DNA of 64,000 nucleotides from Leucobacter sp. L43 (GTDB lineage Bacteria > Actinomycetota > Actinomycetes > Actinomycetales > Microbacteriaceae). A program made the position numbers and the translations under genes. This document shows, in pieces, positions 17,586 to 30,952 of the stretch (position 1 is its first letter; each line of letters opens with the position of its first letter). Location of the stretch: positions 434,001 to 498,000 of the forward strand of contig NZ_JAENJG010000003.1 of the NCBI RefSeq assembly GCF_016597785.1, read 5' to 3'. The notes beneath the pieces were generated by a model that was given only the letters and a program-made list of their open reading frames with translations, had not been told where the DNA came from and made no database searches.

Positions 17586-18889
17586 GCGAGCACCGGGCGG
17601 GGGTGACCGCGATTCCTCGGCGAATCGTCGGCACAGTGATCGACGGGCTCATGGCCCGGCGCGCACGGCTGCCTCGATGGGTCGTCTCCCTGATGGAGGG
17701 CGTCGCGAAGCGGCCCGGCCGACCGGTCTCGCGGCTCATCGCATTCGCGCTGGGCGGCACTCGCGCGACGCATCGCCCACCGGTGACCGAAGTCCCCGAG
17801 CGGCCGGTGCGGGTGTACATCGCCCCGACGAACTACTCCGGTCAGGGATACCTCTGGGCGCGCGCGCTCGAAGCGGAGCGCACCGACGTCGGTGCGAGGA
17901 ACCTCTCGGTGCAACTGCCAGGAGGCTTCGGATTCCCCGCCGACCGCGACGTGCCGCTTCCCGTGCAGAATCTCTCGCGACCCTGGCAGACCGCGGAGCT
18001 CGCTGCGGTGCGGCGCTTCACCCACGTCCTCATCGAGGCGGAGCGCTCCCTGTTCGGGGGACTGCTCAACTGGGATGTGGCCAGGGAGGTGCGCGCCCTG
18101 CAGCTCGCCGGAGTCTCCGTCGCCCTGCTCTCGCACGGCACGGATCTGCGCTCGCCTGAGCGCCATCGCAGTCTGACCCCGTGGTCGCCGTACGGAAAGG
18201 ACGAGCGGCAGGACGCGATGCTGCAGGCGGATGCGGATCGGAACGCAGCGCTCATCGAAGCGCTCGGGCTTCCGCTGTTCGTCTCGACGCCGGACCTCCT
18301 GCTCGATGCGCCTGCCGGCGTGTGGTGCCCCGTGGTGATCGACGTCGAGCGGTGGAGTGCGCGGCACGCCCCGCTCGAACGGGCCCGCCCCGTCGTGCTG
18401 CATGTGCCGAGCTCGGCAGCGACCAAGGGGACGCACCTGATCGAACCGGTGATGCAGCGCCTGCACGATGAGGGCCTCGTCGAGTACCGTCGCGTCTCGG
18501 GCGTCGCCGCGGATGAGATGCCCGCACGCGTGGGCGAGGCCGACATCGTGCTCGATCAATTCAGGATCGGCTCCTACGGCGTCGCCGCCTGCGAGGCGCT
18601 CGCCGCGGGCCGCGTCGTGGTCGGTCACGTGCTCCCGCAGGTGCGCGAGGCGGTGCGCGCCGCGACGGGGACGGAGCTTCCCATCACGGAGGCGACGCCC
18701 GACACGCTCGAATCGGTGCTGCGCGAGATCGTTGCAGACCGCACCGGGAGCCGGGCGCTCGCAGCCGAGGGCGAGCGCTTCGTGCGGAGGGTGCACTCGG
18801 GCGGATTCAGCGCTCAGACACTGCTCTCGGCATGGATCGATGTCGCTGCTGAGCACGGGCATGACTCCGGGCCGGGTCGGCACGTTTAG
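17582..18889 (+). CDS. Glycosyltransferase, GT-B fold; paralogue C of a three-member family
   Basis: A protein of up to 435 aa sharing VYIAPTNYSGQGYLWARA, HGTDLRSPERH, PWSPYGKD, FVSTPDLLLDAP, KGTHLIEPVMQRL and VLDQFRIGSYGVAACEAL with the two upstream paralogues. The start is uncertain. TTG at 17582 overlaps the previous stop (TTGA) and has CGGGAG 8 nt upstream; GTG at 17603 and ATG at 17651 are in frame too. It is followed after 84 bp by a sugar dehydrogenase gene. The position of a GT4 gene inside the trio argues against a very recent simple tandem duplication. Confidence 0.8.
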   Translation: MSEHRAGVTAIPRRIVGTVIDGLMARRARLPRWVVSLMEGVAKRPGRPVSRLIAFALGGTRATHRPPVTEVPERPVRVYIAPTNYSGQGYLWARALEAERTDVGARNLSVQLPGGFGFPADRDVPLPVQNLSRPWQTAELAAVRRFTHVLIEAERSLFGGLLNWDVAREVRALQLAGVSVALLSHGTDLRSPERHRSLTPWSPYGKDERQDAMLQADADRNAALIEALGLPLFVSTPDLLLDAPAGVWCPVVIDVERWSARHAPLERARPVVLHVPSSAATKGTHLIEPVMQRLHDEGLVEYRRVSGVAADEMPARVGEADIVLDQFRIGSYGVAACEALAAGRVVVGHVLPQVREAVRAATGTELPITEATPDTLESVLREIVADRTGSRALAAEGERFVRRVHSGGFSAQTLLSAWIDVAAEHGHDSGPGRHV

Positions 18890-18973
18890 ACTGAAGTGCA
18901 TGGCGGCCAGGGGCCGCGGCTCTCGTGGGCATCCGTCGCGCGGGCAAGTGGAGCAGACACGTGGAGGAACACT

Positions 18974-19927
18974 GTGGCACAACCGAACGTCGTACTCTTC
19001 GGTGCTGGATCGATGGGACGCAATCACGCGCGCATCATCGCGAACTCCAGTCGAGCGAACCTCGTCGGAATCGTCGATCCGTTCGAGGCGAACGGACGCG
19101 CGGCGACCGACGCGTTCGGCGGAGAATGGTACGCCTCGGCGGAGCCGGCGCTGAAGCACGCCGACGCCGTGGTCGTGGCAGCATCGACGGAGTACCACTA
19201 CGACATCGCGCGCGAGATCCTCGACGCCGGGCTGCCCGTGCTCATCGAGAAGCCGATCTGCCCCTCTCTCGAGCAGACCGAAGAGATCCTGGCGACCGCT
19301 GAACAGCGCGGCGTTCCGGTCCAGTGCGGGTTTCTCGAGCGGTTCAACGCCGGGGTGATCGCGGCGCAGTCGCTCATCGAAGAGCCCGTGTACGTGCGCG
19401 CCGAGCGCCACTCACCGTACTGGTCGCGCATCAAGACGGGCGTCGCCTGGGATCTCCTCGTGCACGACGCCGACCTCATCTCGCGCATGTTCGGATCGCA
19501 GTCGCCGGAGCGCGTCAACGCCGAGCTCGGGTACTTCCACCCGGAGTCGCTCGAGAACGCCGAGGACGTCATCGATCTCACCCTGCGCTTCCCGGGCAAC
19601 GGCATCGCATCCGCCTCCGCGAGCCGCATCGGCCAGCGCAAGGTGCGACGCCTGACCATCCAGTCGCTCGACTCCATGGTCGAGGTCGACCTGCTCCTGC
19701 GCGGCGTGACGAAGTACCGGCACGCGAACATCGAGAGCACCATCGGGCACGCCGGCTTCAAGCAGATGACCGAGATGGAGGTGCCGGAGGTGTCGGGCGC
19801 CGAGCCGCTCGCGGCGCAGTTCGATCACTTCGTCGACCTCGTCGAGGGACGCGTCGACATGGATGACGAGCGGCGCAGCATCCTGCCGGCGCATCGCATC
19901 ATCGCCGAGGCACTCCGGCAGCGCTAG
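18974..19927 (+). CDS. Gfo/Idh/MocA family sugar dehydrogenase
   Basis: A 317-aa NAD(P)-dependent oxidoreductase. The Rossmann fold starts at residue ~6 (VVLFGAGSMGRNHARI), and the family motif EKPICPS (consensus EKP) lies near residue 91. The C-terminal domain binds the sugar. The GTG start at 18974 is preceded by GGAGG with 6 nt between. It closes the plus-strand glycosyltransferase operon. With the DegT aminotransferase and an acyltransferase elsewhere in the region it could form a WbpB-like 3-keto-sugar step, which is inference. Confidence 0.87.
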   Translation: MAQPNVVLFGAGSMGRNHARIIANSSRANLVGIVDPFEANGRAATDAFGGEWYASAEPALKHADAVVVAASTEYHYDIAREILDAGLPVLIEKPICPSLEQTEEILATAEQRGVPVQCGFLERFNAGVIAAQSLIEEPVYVRAERHSPYWSRIKTGVAWDLLVHDADLISRMFGSQSPERVNAELGYFHPESLENAEDVIDLTLRFPGNGIASASASRIGQRKVRRLTIQSLDSMVEVDLLLRGVTKYRHANIESTIGHAGFKQMTEMEVPEVSGAEPLAAQFDHFVDLVEGRVDMDDERRSILPAHRIIAEALRQR

Positions 19928-19958
19928 CGCAGTCTTCGCGCGGCGGGAGTCCGGCCCG

Positions 19959-20170
19959 TCACGGCTTGGGCGTGAACGCGCGCTCCGCGAGGTCGATCAA
20001 CTCCGCGACGCGCAGGCTGTCGCGGCGCAGTTCGTCGATCTCGGACTCCAGGCGGGAGACGCGTTCGCGCTCGGCCTGCAATTCGGCCTCGAGGCGCGCG
20101 ATCGCGTCATGCGGAGTGCCGAGCACGCGACGAGCGCGTCCGAGCGCGCGTCGTGCCGCATTCGGTTCAT

Positions 20171-20174
<4 letters not shown>
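19959..20174 (-). CDS. Small coiled-coil protein of unknown function
   Basis: A 71-aa protein, nearly all charged helix: residues ~22-62 give clear heptads (AIARLEAELQAERERVSRL and onward) and predict a coiled coil. The ATG overlaps the upstream LicD-methyltransferase stop (ATGA), which is good evidence that it is translated. I do not recognise a family. It may be a partner or oligomerisation factor for the enzyme encoded upstream, but nothing in the sequence proves this. Confidence 0.6.
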
Positions 20175-24392
<4,218 letters not shown>

Positions 24393-24453
24393 AGCGTCTC
24401 CGTTGGTTCGTTCGCAGTCTGGACCGTTTCTGAACGGCAGAACGCGACGTCGA

Positions 24454-24470
24454 GGTCTGCGGTGCAGACC
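24454..24470. repeat. Inverted repeat upstream of nhaA
   Basis: GGTCTGC and GCAGACC are perfect 7-bp arms around GGT. It lies between the small minus-strand reading frame (24489) and the nhaA start (24392). It may be an operator or a weak terminator/attenuator; there is no T-run on either side. Confidence 0.4.
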
Positions 24471-24488
24471 ACGTCGACCGCGCGCCGT

Positions 24489-24620
24489 TCAGGCTGCGAC
24501 GAATGTGGGAGTGGTGCCCGAGAGCATCGCTCCCCAGGAGGAGACGTATCCGTTGGTGCCGGGGTGCGACAACATCCACTCCATCGGAGTGAAGGTTCGC
24601 GGGAGCCCCTGGGAAGTCAT
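24489..24620 (-). CDS. Possible 43-aa protein with its own leaderless promoter
   Basis: The frame starts MTSQGLPRTFTPMEWMLSHP and ends in an Ala-rich tail. It is preceded by TATCCT exactly 7 nt before the ATG, the arrangement seen at many confirmed genes in this window; the GGGAGGG between the two is too close to act as a Shine-Dalgarno. I do not recognise the sequence, and it has no membrane segment. It could be a small protein between the galactofuranosyltransferase and nhaA genes, or a leader peptide affecting nhaA, 96 bp downstream. Confidence 0.45.
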   Translation of the reverse strand: MTSQGLPRTFTPMEWMLSHPGTNGYVSSWGAMLSGTTPTFVAA

Positions 24621-24627
24621 CCCTCCC

Positions 24628-24633
24628 AGGATA
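24628..24633 (-). promoter_or_regulatory. -10 box for the 43-aa reading frame (and possibly nhaA)
   Basis: TATCCT with 7 nt to the ATG at 24620. The same transcript could continue into nhaA. Confidence 0.45.
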
Positions 24634-24697
24634 TCAAACTGCGGGCCGACGGGTGGGCGTTGCATTCGCGTGCGCACGCCCGCCGAACGCGAACCGC

Positions 24698-26602
24698 TCA
24701 GCGGCCGTCGAAGGTGCGCTTCCACGCCTCCGGCGAGGTGATCTCGGGAAGCGCGGCCCGGTATTCGGCGGAGAGCCGATCCCAGTTCTGCTCGATCTCC
24801 CGAGCGAGCGTTCGCGACTCCTTCAGGAGGCGACGGAACTTCTCGCGATCGTGGCGGTACCACATCTTGCCGCTCCCGTCGGCCGAGCCGATGATGACGC
24901 TCGTGTGATGCGGAATCCGCCACCACAGGGCATCGCTCTTCGCGTACTCGAGTTCGGGGGTGCGTGCGTCGGTCTCGTTCACCGTGCGGCGCCAGTGCTG
25001 CGGCAGCATGCGAGCGGTGAACGCGGCCAACCGGAGCCCGGTCGGATAGTCGGTGGGCTTCTCCAGCATCGGGAGCGCACGCCCACCGCGTGCGTACGGG
25101 GTGTCGGGATCGCCCGGGCGGTACACGTGCGTCTCGGGGAAATCGGCGGCCCGAGCGCGTGCTGCCGGCATGACGCGCGCCAGATCCTCATGGAGGCTCT
25201 TCGGGCCCCGCAGCACCGCGCGCATGCCGTCGACGGCGAGCTGCGTCGCGTAGTACTGCATGTTGAGCAGCTTCTTGATGTCCTGCCGTCCGCTGTTGCG
25301 CATGAGCGCCCCGCTCTTCGGCTGGTCGGAGTGGAGCAGCCCGGCGATGATGCGATTGCGCGTGTGGAAGAAGGCCTGCCAGTCCTGCGAGTCGTCTTTG
25401 TCGATCCAGGAGACGTGCCAGAGCGCGACACCGGGCATCGACACCGTGCGGTAACCGGCGTCGCGGGCGCGGAGGCCGTACTCGGCGTCGTCCCACTTGA
25501 TGAAGACGGGAAGGGACAGACCGATCTCGGCGATGATCTTCTTCGGGATCATGCACATCCACCAGCCGTTGTAGTCGGCGTCGAGACGCGCGTGCATCCA
25601 CGGCGTCTGGCGCAGATTGCGCTTGCGGAAGTCGTGGCGGTGCTGCTGCTCGAACGACGGGCCCCACATGAACGGGCCGGGCCGCACCACCTCGGCCCAT
25701 GCGTGCAGCACGGGCTTGTCGAGCAGATCGAACATGTGCCCGCCGACGATCACGGGAGTGCGGCTGAAGCGGCCGAACTGCAGTGCGCGCAGTGCGCTCT
25801 CAGCCTCGAACTCCACATCGTCGTCGAGCAGGAGCAGGAAGTCGGTATCCTCGCGTTCGAGCGTCTCCGACATGGAACGAGCGAAACCGCCCGAGCCGCC
25901 GAGGTTGCCCTGTTCGATGACCTGCAGCTTCTCGCCGAGCGCTGCAGCGACATCGTCGAAGCCGGCTTCGTCGCGCACCTTCTGCGTGCCCTGATCGACG
26001 AGGAAGATGCGGTCGATGCCCTCCAGCAACCCCGGGTTCTCGGCGACGTTGCGGAGCGTGCCGACGCAGTAGTCGGGCTTGTTGTACGTGGTCATCCCGA
26101 GGCTGAGCTTGCCCGTCTCGACCGGCTGCGCCTCCGTCGACCAGCGACCGCCCTGAAGCTCGAGGTCTTCGGTGCTCGCGATGAGATCGAACCAGTACCA
26201 GCCGCCATCGCTGAAGGATCGCAGCGGAAGATCGAAGGCGGAGGTGGCGTCGCCCGTCACGGCCCGCGAATCGACGCGCTGCTGCACGCCTGACGCGTTC
26301 GAGCGGTAGACGATGATCGTGCCGGGCCCCTGGGTGCGCAGCTCGAGCTGCACCCGATCGACCACGGTCCAGCGCTGCCAGTACGCGGCCGGGAAGGCGT
26401 TGAAGTAGCTGGCGAACGAGACGCGATTGCCGGAGCGCACGCGCATGCTCTCGCGCGAGATCACGTTGTCGATGTGCGCGTTCTCGCTCAGCCGGACGGG
26501 CCGGTTCCGCACCGTGGTCCAGGTCTCGGCGTCCGCGTAGAGCGGCAGCACGTCTGGGTCTTTGGCAACGGGGAACACGACGTTCTGCAGGATGGTCGGC
26601 AT
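24698..26602 (-). CDS. glfT2: GlfT2-like galactofuranosyltransferase
   Basis: A 634-aa enzyme very close in length and layout to mycobacterial GlfT2, which polymerises galactofuranose from UDP-Galf. It begins with QNVVFP, has a beta-sandwich N-terminal region, then a GT-A domain with the DDD metal motif at ~260-262, WDD at 370-372 and WHVSW at 395-399; these positions match the DDD, catalytic Asp and His of GlfT2. The C-terminal ~200 residues are helical. UDP-galactopyranose mutase is encoded nearby. In a non-mycolate actinobacterium the product would be a galactofuran wall or surface glycan rather than arabinogalactan, which is inference. Confidence 0.88.
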   Translation of the reverse strand: MPTILQNVVFPVAKDPDVLPLYADAETWTTVRNRPVRLSENAHIDNVISRESMRVRSGNRVSFASYFNAFPAAYWQRWTVVDRVQLELRTQGPGTIIVYRSNASGVQQRVDSRAVTGDATSAFDLPLRSFSDGGWYWFDLIASTEDLELQGGRWSTEAQPVETGKLSLGMTTYNKPDYCVGTLRNVAENPGLLEGIDRIFLVDQGTQKVRDEAGFDDVAAALGEKLQVIEQGNLGGSGGFARSMSETLEREDTDFLLLLDDDVEFEAESALRALQFGRFSRTPVIVGGHMFDLLDKPVLHAWAEVVRPGPFMWGPSFEQQHRHDFRKRNLRQTPWMHARLDADYNGWWMCMIPKKIIAEIGLSLPVFIKWDDAEYGLRARDAGYRTVSMPGVALWHVSWIDKDDSQDWQAFFHTRNRIIAGLLHSDQPKSGALMRNSGRQDIKKLLNMQYYATQLAVDGMRAVLRGPKSLHEDLARVMPAARARAADFPETHVYRPGDPDTPYARGGRALPMLEKPTDYPTGLRLAAFTARMLPQHWRRTVNETDARTPELEYAKSDALWWRIPHHTSVIIGSADGSGKMWYRHDREKFRRLLKESRTLAREIEQNWDRLSAEYRAALPEITSPEAWKRTFDGR

Positions 26603-26635
26603 CGGGAACGAGCCTCTCTGGGCGTGCGGCGGGCA

Positions 26636-26641
26636 GAATAC
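26636..26641 (-). promoter_or_regulatory. -10 box of the galactofuranosyltransferase gene
   Basis: TATTCT about 33 nt before the ATG at 26602, with GAGAGG between, so a normal short leader is predicted. Confidence 0.4.
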
Positions 26642-26754
26642 CGGATCAGTCTACTGGCGAGGAGATGAGAGCCGGGTTGAGCCGTCGCGTCATAGAGTGG
26701 CAGGGAGCGCCCCCGTTCCGGGGCGCTGATCCTCGTCTCGAACTGGAGCACCCC

Positions 26755-27456
26755 GTGGCCGCACCCGATCTCGCCCCCGCTTCTCGCTCGACTTCCGAGC
26801 TGGCCCGCACGATCGATCACACGTTCTTGAAGCCCGAGGGGCGCCGCGCGGATGTCGAGCGGACCGTCGCCGAAGCAGCCGAGCTCGGCGTCTACAGTGT
26901 GTGCGTCTCCCCGAGCGAGCTTCCCCTGACCCTGCCGGATGGAAGCGACCTGAAAGTGACCGCGGTGTGCGGATTTCCGAGCGGGAAGCACGCGTCATCC
27001 GTGAAAGCCGCCGAGGCCGCGCTTGCCGTAGCCCAGGGCGCCGACGAGATCGACATGGTGATCGACTTCGGAGCGGCCATCGACGGCCGGATCGCCGCGG
27101 TCGAGGCCGACATTCGTGCCGTCCGCGCGGCGGTGCCTGCACCGACGGTGCTGAAGGTGATCATCGAGTCGGCGGCACTCGACGATGACACCATCACCGC
27201 GGTCTGCGGCGCCGCGGAGGCCGCCGGTGCGGATTTCGTCAAGACGTCGACCGGCTTCCATCCGGCAGGCGGGGCGACCGTGCACGCCGTCGAGGTGATG
27301 CGGCGAGCGGTGGGGGATCGCGTGGCGATCAAGGCGTCGGGCGGCATCCGCAACCGCGAGGACGCGGAAGCGATGCTGCGGGCCGGTGCGAGCCGGCTCG
27401 GTCTCTCGTCGAGCCGTACCTTGCTCGAGGGCGGAACGGGTGCGGCCGGCTACTGA
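26755..27456 (+). CDS. deoC: Deoxyribose-phosphate aldolase
   Basis: A 233-aa TIM-barrel class I aldolase that splits 2-deoxyribose-5-phosphate into acetaldehyde and glyceraldehyde-3-phosphate. Visible landmarks are [13 protein letters not shown] near the N-terminus, [13 protein letters not shown], the [10 protein letters not shown] strand, VLKVIIES containing the Schiff-base lysine region, FVKTSTGF, and [11 protein letters not shown]. The GTG at 26755 with GGAG 6 nt upstream is the best start; a longer in-frame ATG at 26665 would add 30 poorly conserved residues. It stands alone between the galactofuranosyltransferase and DUF222 genes. Confidence 0.94.
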   Translation: MAAPDLAPASRSTSELARTIDHTFLKPEGRRADVERTVAEAAELGVYSVCVSPSELPLTLPDGSDLKVTAVCGFPSGKHASSVKAAEAALAVAQGADEIDMVIDFGAAIDGRIAAVEADIRAVRAAVPAPTVLKVIIESAALDDDTITAVCGAAEAAGADFVKTSTGFHPAGGATVHAVEVMRRAVGDRVAIKASGGIRNREDAEAMLRAGASRLGLSSSRTLLEGGTGAAGY

Positions 27457-27607
27457 GCGAGGTGCTGGGGTCGGCTGGGGTGGAGCGGCTGGGTTGGGTT
27501 GAAGCACTCATTTTGTAGGTTCCTCAATAATCTGCGCCGGGAATCTTTGGATCCGCAGCGTCCTTCGGGCCGCGATGAATGTCGGCGGCCGCCGGCAGAG
27601 TTGATGC

Positions 27608-29146
27608 ATGGAGGCCTCACCGCACATTCGCGAAGCGCAGAGCAGCGAGCTCGATGCGCTCGTGAACGAGCTGGCCTCGGTCGAGCAGCAACTTCGAGGG
27701 CTCGAGGCGCGGAAGCGGGCGCTGCTGTCGCGCGTCCGTGCAGTGTCCGACACGGTCTGCGCTGAGGAAAGGCGTACCGGTCGATCCGCGGAACTGGTCC
27801 ATCGGGCTGCTGCGGGCGAAGTGGGCTTCGCGCTCGGAATCGCGGACCGGAGCGCCGAGGGGTTGATCGAGCGCTCCTTCGACCTGTGCACAAAGTTTCC
27901 GGCGGCCCATGCCTCGCTGGCTGCTGGCCGCATATCAGCGGCTCACGCGGCCGCAGTGGCGGAGGCGGGGCTGCTCATCACGGATAGCGCGGCTCGGCGC
28001 GCGTACACGCGGGTGGCCTTGGATATCGCGGAGGCCGAGACACCGAATCGGGCACGGCGAGCCGCGAAGGTGCTGGCTGAGCGCTTCGCCGGACGTACGT
28101 TCGCGGAGCGGTGCGAGCGGGCCGCGGCGGAGCGGCGGGTGTGGGTGACCCCGCTCGACGACGGCATGGCGGAACTGCACGCGGTGGTCGACGCGGTGCT
28201 CGCGTCGGCGTTGCACGATCGGCTGACGCGCGTGGGGCAGGCGCAGGTCGTCGCCGACCGCGAGCAGGCCGATAGGTCCACGAGCGGGCGGGGCGCCGGT
28301 GCCGGTGCTGGAGGTGCTGATGCTGGGGGTGCCAGTGCCGGAGGTGCCGATGCTGGGGGTGCTGATGCCGGAGACACTGATGCCGTCGCGGCCCGCGCAG
28401 ATGACGCGGTGGTCGTGCGCACACTCGACCAGGCGCGGGCAGACCTGTTCGTCGACGTGCTCCTCAACGGCGATCCTTCCGGGTTGTGGCGTTCGCGAGG
28501 AGGGGTGAGCGGGGAGCGGATCGACGCACGGGTCCAGGTGATCGTCCCGGTGAGCGCGCTGGCCGGAGCTCGTGCCGGTGCCGGTGCCGGTGCCGGCCCG
28601 AGTCGCATTGCTGGTGTCGGTCCAGGAGCCGAGCCCCCGGGCTCCGGCGGCTCTGACGGTTCCGAGGGTTCAGGAGGCTCCGACGGCTCCGCGCCCGCGA
28701 TGCTCGCCGGATACGGCGTTATCGGATCGGATCGGGCGCGATTGCTCGCGGGGCTCGCGCGCGGGTGGGATCGGGTGGCGGTCGATGACGCGTCGGGCGC
28801 CGTGCTGGCGGTCGATCGGTACCGACCGTCGGAGGAACTGCTCCGATATCTGCGAGCGCGAGATCAGCATTGTCGATTCCCGGGGTGTCAGGTCGTGCCG
28901 TTTCGGGCAGATGTCGACCACACGCATGATGCTGCCCGTGGAGGGGCGACGTCGGTCGTCAATCTTGCGGTCCTGTGCCGGAGGCACCACACGATGAAGC
29001 ACCATGCCGGGATGACGATGACGCAGCACCCCGACGGAGACATCGAATGGGTGACTGCGCTCGGTCGACGAAAACGCGAGCGGCCGCCATCTCGAGTGAT
29101 GTTCGCTCCCGCGCCTGCGCACGAGCGATCGCGTCAGTCCCCGTGA
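27608..29146 (+). CDS. DUF222 / HNH endonuclease domain protein with low-complexity inserts
   Basis: A 512-aa protein of the 13E12-repeat type common in actinobacteria. The N-terminal ~230 residues are the helical DUF222 region; the C-terminus has an HNH nuclease motif (CRFPGCQVVPFRADVDHTHD, then LCRRHHTMKHH). Two low-complexity inserts stand out: a Gly/Ala/Asp run of GGADA-like units at residues ~230-258 and a Gly/Ala then Gly/Ser/Asp run at ~320-360. The first is encoded by imperfect tandem DNA repeats (28297-28380). Such proteins are multicopy in actinobacterial genomes; cellular role is unknown. Its 3' end overlaps the convergent gene by 13 bp. Confidence 0.85.
   Translation: MEASPHIREAQSSELDALVNELASVEQQLRGLEARKRALLSRVRAVSDTVCAEERRTGRSAELVHRAAAGEVGFALGIADRSAEGLIERSFDLCTKFPAAHASLAAGRISAAHAAAVAEAGLLITDSAARRAYTRVALDIAEAETPNRARRAAKVLAERFAGRTFAERCERAAAERRVWVTPLDDGMAELHAVVDAVLASALHDRLTRVGQAQVVADREQADRSTSGRGAGAGAGGADAGGASAGGADAGGADAGDTDAVAARADDAVVVRTLDQARADLFVDVLLNGDPSGLWRSRGGVSGERIDARVQVIVPVSALAGARAGAGAGAGPSRIAGVGPGAEPPGSGGSDGSEGSGGSDGSAPAMLAGYGVIGSDRARLLAGLARGWDRVAVDDASGAVLAVDRYRPSEELLRYLRARDQHCRFPGCQVVPFRADVDHTHDAARGGATSVVNLAVLCRRHHTMKHHAGMTMTQHPDGDIEWVTALGRRKRERPPSRVMFAPAPAHERSRQSP
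28297..28380 (+). repeat. Imperfect ~30-bp tandem repeats inside the DUF222/HNH gene
   Basis: The units are built from GGTGCTGATGCTGGGGGTGC-like blocks and encode GGADA/GGASA repeats. This is a likely hotspot for in-frame length change. Confidence 0.7.
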
Positions 29147-29505
29147 ACCTGCAGCTCCTGTCCCGCCCGCCACACCGCGACGGTGAGCGGGGGAGCGCTG
29201 GCGGCGATCTCGCGGAGAAGCTCGAACTCGACGCGATCCGCGTTCTGCTGGTGGATCCGGGCGTCGGAGCCGCCCGCCCGAGCGGCGAGTCGCGCGAGGC
29301 CGAACTCGGCGAGGAGCCCGCGATCCTCGAGCATCTCGTCGCGCAGCGCGCGCACCACGAAGTCGTCGACCTCTGGAGTCTCTGCGTAGGCGGTGGCGGG
29401 GTCTTCGCCGTCGCGCACGAGATGCTCCATGATCGTCTCGCGTTCAAGGCGGGCGTCGGAGCGCAGCTGCACGAGCCGCTCGGTGGTGAGATGCAGGGCG
29501 TTCAT
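29134..29505 (-). CDS. Hypothetical protein coupled to the O-antigen-ligase-like gene
   Basis: A 123-aa acidic, mainly helical protein without membrane segments or known motifs (begins MNALHLTTERLVQL). Its ATG overlaps the stop of the ligase-like gene (ATGA), which supports translation and a shared function. I do not recognise a family. The 3' end overlaps the convergent DUF222/HNH gene by 13 bp. Confidence 0.6.
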   Translation of the reverse strand: MNALHLTTERLVQLRSDARLERETIMEHLVRDGEDPATAYAETPEVDDFVVRALRDEMLEDRGLLAEFGLARLAARAGGSDARIHQQNADRVEFELLREIAASAPPLTVAVWRAGQELQVHGD

Positions 29506-30881
29506 CGCCTCAGTCCAATGGTGTCGGTGTCGTGCGTGATGGGGATCCGTCGCCACGGCAACTGCGTGGGCTCGGCTTCGAGCGAGGGCAACTGAAAGTC
29601 GAATCGCGACTTGACCGCGAGCAGTACCAGGAGCAACCAGTTGCCTTCGATGATGAGGCGGCTCTCCGTCAGCGACTGCACGAGGAGTGCGATCATCACG
29701 AGGAACGGCCAGAGCGCGCTGGTCGCGTAGGTCAGCGGAGGGCCGTACCCGCGTCGCGGCGGGTCGACCGCGCGGAACCAGACGCGCCACGTGGTGAGCA
29801 CGATCAACGGTGCGAACGCGAGCAGTCCGACGATGCCGAGCTGCAACCACACGTCGAGCCACGCGTTGTGGGCGCTCATCACCTGGATACCGGCCTTCTC
29901 GTCGAGCGAGGCGAACGGCTCGGTCCAGGGCGCCCAGTAGCTGATCCAGCCCCATCCGAACCACGGCCGCTGCTCGGCCAGGTCGATGACCTTCTGCCAG
30001 GTCTCGACGCGTCCCGTCAGGTCGCCGCTCTTGCCGAGCAGCCCGAAGACGAAGTCGCGTGCGAACAGCACCAGGCCGAGCGCCACGGCCAGCACCGCGC
30101 CGCCCGTCACGTACAGCGGCACCCGGCGCTCGGGTCCGAGGCGGCGCGCCCAGAGCGCGAGGACCAACCCGACCACGACCGCTGCCAGCGCCACCCATAC
30201 GGTCGCACCGCGCGTGAGCAGGATGGTGACGAACGAGAGCACCAGCCAGAACCAGCCCCGCACCGGGCGCACGAGCCCCGCGCGCAGCTGAATGCCGAAG
30301 ATGATGACGCCGAGTAGCGCGATGAAGCCGAGCAGCACCGAACTCGCGACGAGCCCCTGTATGGGGCCGCCGACGAACAGCAGATCGCGGCTCCAGTAGA
30401 GCAGCTTCGGGATCTTGCCCGATTCGGGCACGTCGATGAAGTTCTGGAAGACGGGGTGCTGCACGAACACGGCGACGATCAGCTCGAAGACGAGCGACAG
30501 CCCGATGAGGTACCGCAGCGCAGTGCCGAGGGTGCGCAGCACCTCGTGCCAGGAGAGCACGAACGCGATGACCACCGCGAGCAGCGTGGTCGCGAGCTGC
30601 CCGATGACGCCGAGCACGCTCTCGACCCGGTACTGAGACCAGAAGATGGAGAGGATCGCCAGCCCGAGGAACCAGTAGAGCGGCGCCGGCAGCCGGTACC
30701 ACCGGAAGCGCTCGGGGCGTTCGCGCCCGAAGATCACGATGCCCCACACGACGAGGGCCACCGCGAGGCCCAGAAAACCGGGCCATCCCACGAGATTTCG
30801 GAACCCGTTGCTGCCCAACGCCAGAACGAAGACGCAGATCGCGTACGCACTCACACCGAGTCTGGTCTTGCTCTCCGACAT
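29502..30881 (-). CDS. O-antigen ligase-like membrane protein (Wzy_C family)
   Basis: A 459-aa protein with about eleven membrane helices and one large extracytoplasmic loop containing GRVETWQKVIDLAEQRPWFG and SAHNAWLDVWLQLG, the RxxxW and HN motifs of the Wzy_C/WaaL O-antigen ligase family. Such proteins ligate or polymerise lipid-linked glycans outside the membrane. In this setting it may polymerise or attach a surface polysaccharide. The ATG follows a TACCAT box by 7 nt, so the message is probably leaderless. Confidence 0.88.
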   Translation of the reverse strand: MSESKTRLGVSAYAICVFVLALGSNGFRNLVGWPGFLGLAVALVVWGIVIFGRERPERFRWYRLPAPLYWFLGLAILSIFWSQYRVESVLGVIGQLATTLLAVVIAFVLSWHEVLRTLGTALRYLIGLSLVFELIVAVFVQHPVFQNFIDVPESGKIPKLLYWSRDLLFVGGPIQGLVASSVLLGFIALLGVIIFGIQLRAGLVRPVRGWFWLVLSFVTILLTRGATVWVALAAVVVGLVLALWARRLGPERRVPLYVTGGAVLAVALGLVLFARDFVFGLLGKSGDLTGRVETWQKVIDLAEQRPWFGWGWISYWAPWTEPFASLDEKAGIQVMSAHNAWLDVWLQLGIVGLLAFAPLIVLTTWRVWFRAVDPPRRGYGPPLTYATSALWPFLVMIALLVQSLTESRLIIEGNWLLLVLLAVKSRFDFQLPSLEAEPTQLPWRRIPITHDTDTIGLRR

Positions 30882-30886
30882 AGTCG

Positions 30887-30894
30887 GTATGGTA
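30887..30894. promoter_or_regulatory. Overlapping divergent -10 boxes (ligase-like gene and manA)
   Basis: TACCAT on the minus strand (30894-30889) is 7 nt from the ligase ATG; TATGGT on the plus strand (30887-30892) can serve manA. The boxes overlap, so the two promoters should exclude each other. Confidence 0.5.
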
Positions 30895-30952
30895 GTTCAT
30901 GCCTCGCGGCGGACGGTGTGCGACGGCCGGTCTGCCGAGGCGGAGGAGAGAT

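Noticed and set aside
26677-26698. A -35/-10 promoter (TTGAGC, TAGAGT) before deoC
   Set aside because: The spacer is only 10 bp; the TAGAGT alone is too weak to list.
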